In this document: positions 57,809-64,000 of the stretch, one piece after another
How the letters are laid out: every line of letters starts with the position of its first letter
How positions within the stretch are numbered: the stretch's first letter is position 1
DNA from: Marinitoga piezophila KA3
GTDB taxonomy: Bacteria > Thermotogota > Thermotogae > Petrotogales > Petrotogaceae
NCBI RefSeq assembly: GCF_000255135.1
Contig: NC_016751.1
Coordinates: forward strand, 310,001 to 374,000
DNA length: 64,000 bases
Direction: 5' to 3'
Program-made: the position numbers and the translations under genes
Notes under the pieces: model-generated
Databases searched by the model: none
Told to the model about the DNA's origin: nothing
The model's input: only the letters and a program-made list of their open reading frames with translations

Positions 57809-59000
57809 TCATCCTTTCATCGTATTTTATTTCACCATTTACAATAGTCATTACTACTTTACCTTCCAATTCCTTATACGGCATATTTTTTCCTTTTGAA
57901 TATATTTTTCCATCCCATTTTGAATTCAAATCTACAATAGTTATATCTGCAAAATATCCAGTTTTTATATCTCCTACCTTCTCTAAATTAAAAATCTTCG
58001 CAGGATTATATGTAACCTTTTCTACAATATCTGACAATGGAATATTGTATTTTCTGGATACTGTATAAATTGCCGGAAAAAATATATCAAGCCCGGATAT
58101 TCCTGGTGGCGCCTGATTATAATCCCTTGATTTTTCTTCCATTGAATGTGGTGCATGATCGCTAATTATAATATCTATATATTCAAAATTATCTATTAAG
58201 TATTTTTGTGTATTTTTATCCGGCAATGGCGGATTTATTTTGTATATTGGATTACTTTTCCCGTGATTTTCGAGTAATAAATGATGAAATGTAATTTCGC
58301 ATGTTGCCTTTATTTTATTGCTTTTTGCGTATTTTAATAAATCTATTGAATTCTTAGTTGAAATATGGGCTATATGTATATGTGCATCTAAATACTTTGC
58401 TATCTCTATATTTCTTGCTATATTTAACGATTCAAATAAGGGTGTATTTCCAAATCTACTATCTTCACAATGGTCAATAACTATTCCATCATATTTTTTT
58501 GTTTCTTTTAATGCTTTAAACATTATTTCTGAATCATAAACCGGGGAGCCATCATCTGAAAAGAATTTAAATCCATTTTTTATATGTTCTTCAATATTAA
58601 CAAGATCTTTTCCTTTTCTTTCCTTAGTAATTGCGCTTATAGGCATAACCTTTGCAAGATTTACTCTTTTGCTTTTTTCTACAACAAATTGAAGCGTTGT
58701 TAATGAATCCATTGCCGGAGAAGTATTTGGCATTACTCCAACAGTAGTTACTCCTCCATGAACAGCGGCCTTAAGGCCGCTTTCTATTGTCTCTTTATAT
58801 TCAAATCCAGGTTCTCTTAAATGAACATGCATATCTATAATCCCCGGAATAATAGTTAATCCTTCTGCATCAATTATTTTATCAACATCATCTTTAATAT
58901 TTTTCGCTATATCAACAATAATATTATCTTCAATTAAAATATCCTTTTTCCCTGATGTTGAATGTGAAATAATATCCCCATTTTTAATTAAAACTCTCAC
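57792..59000 (-). CDS. pyrC: Dihydroorotase
   Basis: A 402-residue amidohydrolase with the zinc-binding PGIIDMHVHLREPGFEYKETIESGL, VIDHCED, IHIAHIST, and DHAPHSMEEKSRDYNQAPPGISGLD. It cyclises carbamoyl aspartate. GTG at 59000 is chosen because AGGTGG is five bases upstream; an in-frame GTG at 59009 directly follows the pyrBI stop and lacks such a site. Confidence 0.93.
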   Translation of the reverse strand: MRVLIKNGDIISHSTSGKKDILIEDNIIVDIAKNIKDDVDKIIDAEGLTIIPGIIDMHVHLREPGFEYKETIESGLKAAVHGGVTTVGVMPNTSPAMDSLTTLQFVVEKSKRVNLAKVMPISAITKERKGKDLVNIEEHIKNGFKFFSDDGSPVYDSEIMFKALKETKKYDGIVIDHCEDSRFGNTPLFESLNIARNIEIAKYLDAHIHIAHISTKNSIDLLKYAKSNKIKATCEITFHHLLLENHGKSNPIYKINPPLPDKNTQKYLIDNFEYIDIIISDHAPHSMEEKSRDYNQAPPGISGLDIFFPAIYTVSRKYNIPLSDIVEKVTYNPAKIFNLEKVGDIKTGYFADITIVDLNSKWDGKIYSKGKNMPYKELEGKVVMTIVNGEIKYDERMNENEM

Positions 59001-59009
59001 ATCAACCAC

Positions 59010-60593
59010 CTAAACATTCCAGATTTCTTCAAATGTATGAGGTGTTTCACAGAATTCACATACCAATTTACCTTCCTTATTTTTTATAAACGATCCTTTT
59101 ATTCCTTCACCATTATTTGGATGTGAAATACAATTTTCATTTTTACATCTCAATTCTTCAAAACCATATACTCTTGGCGGAAGTGTAATTCTATATTTTT
59201 CAGTTACTCGAGCATTTTTTATAATATTAACTGTCACATTTGGTGAGATAGCTGATAACTTTTTAATTTCCTTTTTAGTTAAATATCTATCCGGCAAACT
59301 AATATATCCCTTAAACACACCATCCTTTGACTTAAAAATTCCATCTGCACTATCTACATCATATAACTTCAATATTTTTCTAATCTTCATAATCATATGA
59401 TAAATTTCTTCTTCCGTTTTACCCTTAGCAATATGATCTATTACAGTTCCATTTTCTATAGGTTTAATTCCTCTTTTCCCTTCCTTTTGCACTCCATGCG
59501 TTCCATCAACAATAGGAGCTTTCACAACAAAATCCTCCTTTATTTCTTTTACGCTTTTCGAAGTATCAAAATCTGCTTTCAATGCTCCACCAAACATTGA
59601 CAATAAAATTATTCGTGTCCAGTATCCGTTAATTGCCTGTCTTTCCCAACCATTTAATGGCAAATCATCTAAAAATGTTGGAATAGTAGGATAAAGTTTA
59701 TGTCTTGGAAGAGGATGATAAAACTTAATATTATCAGGAATTTTTTCAAGGTAGGATTTCTGGAAAGTAACTGCTTTTCTTAAAATATGCTCTTTTTCTA
59801 AAATATCTTCACCCATTCTTTCTAATTGCAAACGTGTAAAATACCATATATTTGCAACGTCACCATATTTTAAATACGAATCTATAGACTCAAATATTCT
59901 TACTTCAAAACCATTTTCTTTCATCTGGGAAATATAATGTGAAGGCATAGAAATTTCCTGCGGAGCAATAAGGTCAACCTTAACATTTTTGAAGATTTTT
60001 AATCCATTAACCTTGGAGTGTACTGTTCTACCATGGAGAAGATCGCCAACAAGCGCAATATGAATAAAGGAGTTATCGAAGTTATTTTGTTCAAGGAAGG
60101 TAAATTCGTCGAGGAGTTCTTGAGTGGGGTGTTCGTGTTTTCCATCACCGGCATTAATAAAAGAAGGAATAGGAAGGCCATTTCTAAGTGCAAATTTTGA
60201 AACAGATTGTTCTAAATATCTACATGTTCCTTCAAGTTTAGAACGTATCACAAAAATGGAATAATCACTGTAACCGGTTAGCATATTAAATGTATCTAAA
60301 TAGCTTTCTTTCTTATTAAACGAGGAATGATTGGAATCAAAGATAGTAACTTTAGCTTTTTTGTGGAATTTTGCAGCATTAATGAAGGATTCTTTAGTGC
60401 GGGTACTTGGTTCTATAAAAACAATATAAATACCAACATTCTTATTAATCATAAATTCGGATAAATCCTGTTTCTCAAGCCATTTTTTCTTTAATTGTTT
60501 TGTTTTTTCATAAAGGAAAAGTTGTTCCTGAATAGAAAGATCGTTAATAACCGCAAGTGTTCTTCCAAGAAAATCGTGTTTCACGTTTTCCAT
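59010..60593 (-). CDS. pyrBI: Fused aspartate carbamoyltransferase, catalytic and regulatory chains
   Basis: A 527-residue protein. The catalytic part (residues about 1-330) has FIEPSTRTKESF, GDGKHEHPTQELLDEF, LVGDLLHGRTVHS and FYHPLPRH. After a linker, the regulatory part (about 370-527) has a nucleotide-binding fold (GIKPIENGTVIDHIAKG) and a zinc site with four cysteines (CKNENC, then CEFC). Such a fusion is known in Thermotoga. It catalyses the first committed step of pyrimidine synthesis. ATG 60593 follows GGAGGTGG; the longer frame upstream crosses the promoter and is rejected. Confidence 0.94.
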   Translation of the reverse strand: MENVKHDFLGRTLAVINDLSIQEQLFLYEKTKQLKKKWLEKQDLSEFMINKNVGIYIVFIEPSTRTKESFINAAKFHKKAKVTIFDSNHSSFNKKESYLDTFNMLTGYSDYSIFVIRSKLEGTCRYLEQSVSKFALRNGLPIPSFINAGDGKHEHPTQELLDEFTFLEQNNFDNSFIHIALVGDLLHGRTVHSKVNGLKIFKNVKVDLIAPQEISMPSHYISQMKENGFEVRIFESIDSYLKYGDVANIWYFTRLQLERMGEDILEKEHILRKAVTFQKSYLEKIPDNIKFYHPLPRHKLYPTIPTFLDDLPLNGWERQAINGYWTRIILLSMFGGALKADFDTSKSVKEIKEDFVVKAPIVDGTHGVQKEGKRGIKPIENGTVIDHIAKGKTEEEIYHMIMKIRKILKLYDVDSADGIFKSKDGVFKGYISLPDRYLTKKEIKKLSAISPNVTVNIIKNARVTEKYRITLPPRVYGFEELRCKNENCISHPNNGEGIKGSFIKNKEGKLVCEFCETPHTFEEIWNV

Positions 60594-60604
60594 ACATCCA
60601 CCTC

Positions 60605-60656
60605 CAGGAAAAAATTTTTTCCTGAAAATCATACAGAATTTTTCAGAAAAAATCAA
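60605..60656 (-). promoter_or_regulatory. pyr operon promoter and 20-bp palindromic leader
   Basis: On the minus strand: TTGATT (60656-60651), a 17-bp spacer and TATGAT (60633-60628). Transcription would begin near 60622. The leader starts within a perfect palindrome CAGGAAAAAATTTTTTCCTG (60605-60624) that touches the ribosome site GGAGG. The A6-U6 run so close to the start could allow UTP-sensitive control or a hairpin over the ribosome site. Confidence 0.7.
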
Positions 60657-60756
60657 TTAAAACAAAGTAACTTTAATGTTAAAAAATAATATATTAGTAT
60701 CAAAAATTATTTCAAACACTACTAAATAATGAGTTTAATAACTTTAAAATAAAAAA

Positions 60757-60784
60757 ATCCCCGAACTAAGTTCGGGGATTTTTT
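60757..60784. terminator. Bidirectional terminator between the tRNA cluster and pyr promoter
   Basis: AATCCCCGAACT/AGTTCGGGGATT (60757-60781) flanked by A-run and T-run. It would end tRNA-cluster transcripts on the minus strand before they enter the pyr operon. Confidence 0.9.
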
Positions 60785-60859
60785 GGTGGCCAGGGACAGA
60801 ATCGAACTGTCGACACCTGGATTTTCAGTCCAGTGCTCTACCAACTGAGCTACCTGGCC
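60784..60859 (-). tRNA. tRNA-Phe (anticodon GAA)
   Basis: Minus strand: acceptor GGCCAGG/CCTGGCC, anticodon stem CTGGA/TCCAG with loop CTGAAAA (anticodon GAA), a T arm with GTTCGATTC, and an encoded CCA. Confidence 0.95.
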
Positions 60860-60871
60860 ACTATTTAAAAA

Positions 60872-60947
60872 TGGTGGGTGCTGCAGGGATCGAACCTACG
60901 ACCTTCTGCTTGTAAGGCAGACGCTCTCCCAGCTGAGCTAAGCACCC
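60872..60947 (-). tRNA. tRNA-Val (anticodon TAC)
   Basis: Minus strand: acceptor GGGTGCT/AGCACCC, anticodon stem TCTGC/GCAGA with loop CTTACAA (anticodon TAC), a T arm with GTTCGATCC, and an encoded CCA. Confidence 0.95.
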
Positions 60948-60962
60948 ACTCATGTTTTTATC

Positions 60963-61038
60963 TGGCGCCCCCAACGGGATTTGAACCCGTGTCTTTGGCG
61001 TGAAAGGCCAATGTCCTAGGCCGCTAGACGATGGGGGC
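60963..61038 (-). tRNA. tRNA-Glu (anticodon TTC)
   Basis: Minus strand: acceptor GCCCCCA/TGGGGGC, anticodon stem TTGGC/GCCAA with loop CTTTCAC (anticodon TTC), T arm with GTTCAAATC, G73 and an encoded CCA. First of a Glu-Val-Phe cluster. It differs from the tRNA-Glu(CTC) at 35610-35684, so the phage site is the minor isoacceptor. Confidence 0.95.
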
Positions 61039-61061
61039 AATCTCTTTCACAACCGAGTTAT

Positions 61062-61090
61062 ATATTACCAGATTTTTCTTTAAAATTCAA
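61062..61090 (-). promoter_or_regulatory. Promoter of the tRNA Glu-Val-Phe cluster
   Basis: Minus strand: TTGAAT (61090-61085), a 17-bp spacer and TAATAT (61067-61062). Confidence 0.75.
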
Positions 61091-61178
61091 GGAAGCAAAT
61101 ATTGAATTTATGTAAAAATTTGTTATTGTTGAATTCACGTTATTTTAATTATTTGGTTATTCCATTTTCATATTTTTT

Positions 61179-61207
61179 TTGATAGAATGCCGGTGTAAGG
61201 ATATTTA
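61179..61207 (+). promoter_or_regulatory. Probable promoter of the purine operon
   Basis: TTGATA (61179-61184), a 17-bp spacer and TATTTA (61202-61207), about 30 bases ahead of the riboswitch aptamer. The -10 is a weak match. Confidence 0.55.
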
Positions 61208-61237
61208 AATTTATATAAGTTAATAAAAAATGTTTTT

Positions 61238-61368
61238 CCTCTTCCTGTATAATCCCGGGAATATGGCTCGGGAGTCTCTACCAGGCAGCCGTAAACTGTC
61301 TGACTACAGGAAGAGGGGTGTGGGATTATTGTATAGAATCACGCCTCTCTTCCTGAGAGGCGTTTTTT
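61238..61368 (+). promoter_or_regulatory. Guanine-class purine riboswitch with terminator, ahead of purE
   Basis: P1 is 12 bp: CCTCTTCCTGTA (61238-61249) with TACAGGAAGAGG (61305-61316). The core has TATAATCC, ATATGG, the P2 loop, GTCTCTACC, CCGTAAA and GACTA. The C in GACTA (position 74 of the family) indicates guanine or hypoxanthine, not adenine. A terminator follows: ACGCCTCTC (61341-61349) and GAGAGGCGT (61355-61363) with T-run. The P1 3' strand, GGAAGAG onward, can instead pair with CTCTTCC-like bases in the terminator, so ligand binding should turn the operon off. Confidence 0.92.
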
Positions 61369-61401
61369 GTTTTTATTAAGATTTTTAAAAGGAGGTCTAT
61401 T

Positions 61402-61812
61402 ATGTCAAAAGTTTTAATTATTGCTGGTAGTAAATCCGATGAAACTTTTGTAAAACAGGCTCTTGATTTATTTGATGAATGGGGCATAGAGCACGAATTT
61501 AAAATTTACAGTGCCCACAGAAACCTCAAAGAATTAACAGAATTCCTCTCTACTCTCTCCTCCGAGTTTAAAGTTATCATAGCCGTTGCCGGTCTTGCCG
61601 CTGCTCTCCCAGGCGTTGTTGCTTCATTAACTACTCTTCCCGTAATAGGTGTACCAAATGCTGTTGGACCTCTTAATGGTGTTGATGCTTTACTTTCCAT
61701 AGTTCAAATGCCCAAAGGTGTTCCAGTAGGAACAATGGGAATTGGAAATCACGGAATGAAAAACGCTGCATATTTTGCAAAAAGAATTCTGGATCTGGAG
61801 GGGAAAAAATGA
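61402..61812 (+). CDS. purE: N5-carboxyaminoimidazole ribonucleotide mutase
   Basis: A 136-residue PurE with the GSKSD phosphate-binding motif, YSAHRN (catalytic His), VAGLAAALPGVVASLTTLPVIGVP and VPVGTMGIG. It is shorter than most PurE proteins (about 160), mainly at the C-terminus. No purK precedes it here. AAAGGAGGTC precedes the ATG. It overlaps purC (ATGA). Confidence 0.93.
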   Translation: MSKVLIIAGSKSDETFVKQALDLFDEWGIEHEFKIYSAHRNLKELTEFLSTLSSEFKVIIAVAGLAAALPGVVASLTTLPVIGVPNAVGPLNGVDALLSIVQMPKGVPVGTMGIGNHGMKNAAYFAKRILDLEGKK

Positions 61813-62516
61813 ATATAGAAAAATTTGAAATGTTATATGAAGGAAAAGCAAAAAAAATATTCAAATATAACGATGAAGAAGTTATTATATATTTCAAAGA
61901 TGATGTAACTGCTTTTAATGGCATAAAAAAAGATTCTATTTCCGGGAAGGGAAAAATCAACAAAAAGATAACAACATTTTTCTTTGAACTGGTAGAAAAA
62001 GAGGGAATTCCAACACAATTCGTAAAAGATTTAGATGAAAATTCTTTTATCGCTAAAAAGGTTGAAATTATTCCTCTTGAAGTTATTGTAAGAAATTATA
62101 CCGCGGGTAGTTTTTGCAAAAGGTATGGAGTAGAAAAAGGAATAAAACTGGAAAATCCTATAGTTGAATTTTCATTAAAAGACGACTCTTTAGGTGATCC
62201 CATGATATGTGAAAATGTCATTTTATCCTTAAACCTTGTGGAAAAAGACGTTCTTGAAAAACTTAAAGAATATGCTTTAAAAATAAACGAAATACTTTCA
62301 AAATTCCTTACAGAAAAAAATATAATACTTGTTGACTATAAGCTGGAATTTGGAAAATACAATGATAAAATATTATTAGCCGATGAAATTTCTCCTGATA
62401 CTTGTAGATTCTGGGATAAAGATACAATGGATTCACTTGATAAAGATGTATATAGAGAAGAAAAAGGTGATTTAATTGACAAATACACAGAATTTTTAAG
62501 GAGGATTGACATATGA
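61809..62516 (+). CDS. purC: Phosphoribosylaminoimidazole-succinocarboxamide synthase
   Basis: A 235-residue SAICAR synthetase with LYEGKAKKIFKY, FKDDVTAFNG, PLEVIVRNYTAGSF, LVDYKLEFGK and ADEISPDTCRFWD. It adds aspartate to CAIR. It overlaps purE and purS by four bases each, so the operon is translationally coupled. Confidence 0.95.
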   Translation: MNIEKFEMLYEGKAKKIFKYNDEEVIIYFKDDVTAFNGIKKDSISGKGKINKKITTFFFELVEKEGIPTQFVKDLDENSFIAKKVEIIPLEVIVRNYTAGSFCKRYGVEKGIKLENPIVEFSLKDDSLGDPMICENVILSLNLVEKDVLEKLKEYALKINEILSKFLTEKNIILVDYKLEFGKYNDKILLADEISPDTCRFWDKDTMDSLDKDVYREEKGDLIDKYTEFLRRIDI

Positions 62517-62779
62517 AAATATATAGATTTGAAGCTTTAATTACATTAAAAAACGGAATTTTAGACCCTCAAGGTGCAGCTACTCAAAAAGTATTGAAAA
62601 GATTGAATTATAAAATCGATAATGTAAGATTTGGTAAATTAATTACTTTTGATCTTGAAGCCGAGAATGAAGAAGATGCTAAAAAAATCGCCGAAGAAAT
62701 AACATATAACTCTTTAATCAATCCAGTTTTGGAAAATTATGAATTAAAATTACTCGAAACAAGGGAGTTAGAAAAATGA
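62513..62779 (+). CDS. purS: FGAM synthase subunit PurS
   Basis: An 88-residue protein with the PurS pattern (LKNGILDPQGAATQKVLKRL; VRFGKLITFDLEAENEEDAKKI). It links PurL and PurQ in the three-part FGAM synthase. ATGA overlaps on both sides. Confidence 0.93.
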   Translation: MKIYRFEALITLKNGILDPQGAATQKVLKRLNYKIDNVRFGKLITFDLEAENEEDAKKIAEEITYNSLINPVLENYELKLLETRELEK

Positions 62780-63450
62780 TAAATGCAGGAATAATAGTAT
62801 TTCCAGGATCTAATTGTGATAGAGATGCGGAGTTTGCATTAAGAAAAGCTGGATTTAATACAGAATATGTATGGCATGATTTTAAAGAAATTGGAAAATA
62901 CGATTTAATATTTATTCCAGGTGGATTTTCATATGGAGATTATTTAAGAGCAGGAGCTTTAGCAAAGTTTTCTCCTGTAATGAATGAAATAGAAAAATAC
63001 GTTTCAAAAAAACAGGGATTTGTTCTTGGAATATGCAATGGATTTCAGATATTAACTGAATCTGGAATATTACCAGGTGCTTTAACTAAAAACACATCAT
63101 TAAAGTTTATATGTAAAGATGTAGATGTAAAGGTAATTAACAAAACATGTTCATTTACAAAATTCGTTTCAAAAGAAGTTTTAAGAATACCAATTGCTCA
63201 TGCTGAAGGAAATTATTATATAAGCGAATCAGAATACATAAAGTTAAAACAAGAACACAGAATAGCCTTTGAATATGTGGAAAATCCAAATGGTTCTGTT
63301 GGAAATATTGCAGGAGTTTATAATGAAAATTTTGCTGTGCTTGGAATGATGCCACACCCTGAAAGAAATTCTGTAAGAACACTTGGAAATGGTGATGGAC
63401 TTGAAATATTGTTATCTATCAGGAGGTCTATAGAAGATGGAAAAAAATAA
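62776..63450 (+). CDS. purQ: FGAM synthase subunit PurQ (glutaminase)
   Basis: A 224-residue class I glutamine amidotransferase with [29 protein letters not shown], the nucleophile [21 protein letters not shown] and MMPHPERN. It supplies ammonia to PurL. It overlaps purL by 14 bases. Confidence 0.95.
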   Translation: MINAGIIVFPGSNCDRDAEFALRKAGFNTEYVWHDFKEIGKYDLIFIPGGFSYGDYLRAGALAKFSPVMNEIEKYVSKKQGFVLGICNGFQILTESGILPGALTKNTSLKFICKDVDVKVINKTCSFTKFVSKEVLRIPIAHAEGNYYISESEYIKLKQEHRIAFEYVENPNGSVGNIAGVYNENFAVLGMMPHPERNSVRTLGNGDGLEILLSIRRSIEDGKK

Positions 63451-64000
63451 ATTATATCTTGAATTGGGATTAAAGGATTTTGAATATGACAGAATAAAAG
63501 AATTGCTTAATAGAGAGCCAAATGAAGTTGAAACATACATGTTCTCCGCTCAATGGTCTGAACATTGTGGATACAAACATTCAAAAGAATTATTAAAAAA
63601 ACTTCCAAAAAATATAGAAAATGAGAATGCAGGTTATGTATTAATAGACGATTATGCTGTTGTGTTTAAAGTTGAAAGCCATAACCATCCAAGTGCAGTT
63701 GAACCATATCAGGGTGCTGCAACTGGTATTGGTGGAATTGTCAGGGATGTACTCGCAATGGGAGCACGTCCTATTGCTTTGCTTGACTCTTTAAGATTTG
63801 GAGACATTAAAGATCCAAAAGCAAAAAATATATTCGAAGGTGTTGTATCAGGAATTAGCGGGTATGGAAATTCCATAGGCGTTCCAACAGTTGCTGGTGA
63901 AACCTATTTCGACGATAATTACCAGACAAATCCACTTGTAAACGTAATGTGCGTGGGGCTTGTGGAAAAGGATAAAATAGCCTCTTCCAAAGCTCCTGCT
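63437..64000 (+). CDS. purL: FGAM synthase subunit PurL (cut by window edge)
   Basis: The first 188 residues are visible. ATG 63437 follows AGGAGGTC. Motifs: [53 protein letters not shown] and [15 protein letters not shown], all typical of the small (bacillary-type) PurL that works with PurS and PurQ. It catalyses ATP-dependent amidation of FGAR. The rest lies beyond base 64,000. Confidence 0.95.
   Translation, partial: MEKNKLYLELGLKDFEYDRIKELLNREPNEVETYMFSAQWSEHCGYKHSKELLKKLPKNIENENAGYVLIDDYAVVFKVESHNHPSAVEPYQGAATGIGGIVRDVLAMGARPIALLDSLRFGDIKDPKAKNIFEGVVSGISGYGNSIGVPTVAGETYFDDNYQTNPLVNVMCVGLVEKDKIASSKAPA

Overview
The window looks like the chromosome of a low-GC thermophile of the Thermotogae, most likely a Marinitoga-like member of the Petrotogales. 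This placement is inferred from gene content, not from a database match. The pointers are a fused PyrBI aspartate carbamoyltransferase with a C-terminal zinc domain (the type described in Thermotoga), a leuS-rex pair, very AT-rich codon use, GGAGG ribosome sites, and intrinsic terminators throughout. The left 35.6 kb is most of an integrated siphovirus. The right 28.3 kb is ordinary host chromosome.

Prophage, 1-35,580, all on the + strand. The left end, with integrase and repressor, lies outside the window. Early region (1-9905): an SbcC/Rad50-like ATPase, RecT annealase, a metallo-beta-lactamase-fold protein, a winged-helix initiator, DnaB-type helicase, SSB, dUTPase, RusA resolvase, several small unknown proteins and a sigma-region-4-like regulator. 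Middle block (9906-11838): two good promoters, a MqsR-like toxin with a MqsA-HTH-Panacea (DUF4065) antitoxin behind a palindromic operator, a tRNA-Pro, two clusters of short DNA repeats and two terminators. Late region (11839-35545): small and large terminase, portal, a MuF-type minor head protein with a C-terminal extension, scaffold, decoration protein, lambda-E-like capsid, connectors, tail tube, chaperones, tape measure, LamG-like protein, tail tip/fibre, metallophosphatase, and a lysis cassette (XhlA-like, hydrolase, holin, membrane protein, NlpC/P60-like). Two accessory units interrupt the tail genes: a HEPN-like gene at 25918 and a decayed gene at 28131. The phage block ends against a tRNA-Glu(CTC) on the minus strand, which is the likely attachment site.

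Host, 35,610-64,000. Genes run from a sugar-phosphate transferase and a DUF402 protein (minus) to recN, a HEAT-repeat gene, murB, ydcF-like, yqeH-like and pduL, then tRNA-Thr, a methyltransferase, a small sigma factor, leuS, rex, tRNA-Leu, rsmI, xseA/xseB, a membrane protein, a family 2 glycosyltransferase, an aldo/keto reductase and a PfkB sugar kinase. On the minus strand follow a complete pyrimidine operon (pyrBI-C-K-D-F-E) and a tRNA cluster (Glu-Val-Phe). The window ends in a purine operon (purE-C-S-Q-L, purL cut by the edge) controlled by a guanine-class riboswitch.

The observations most worth following are these: an array of 11-bp repeats inside the replication initiator gene, which looks like a lambda-O-style origin; the HEPN-like gene whose ribosome site can be masked on read-through transcripts; the MqsR/MqsA-Panacea toxin-antitoxin unit; the MuF head protein with a possible toxin-like tail and small partner; and a 122-codon frame interrupted only by amber codons.
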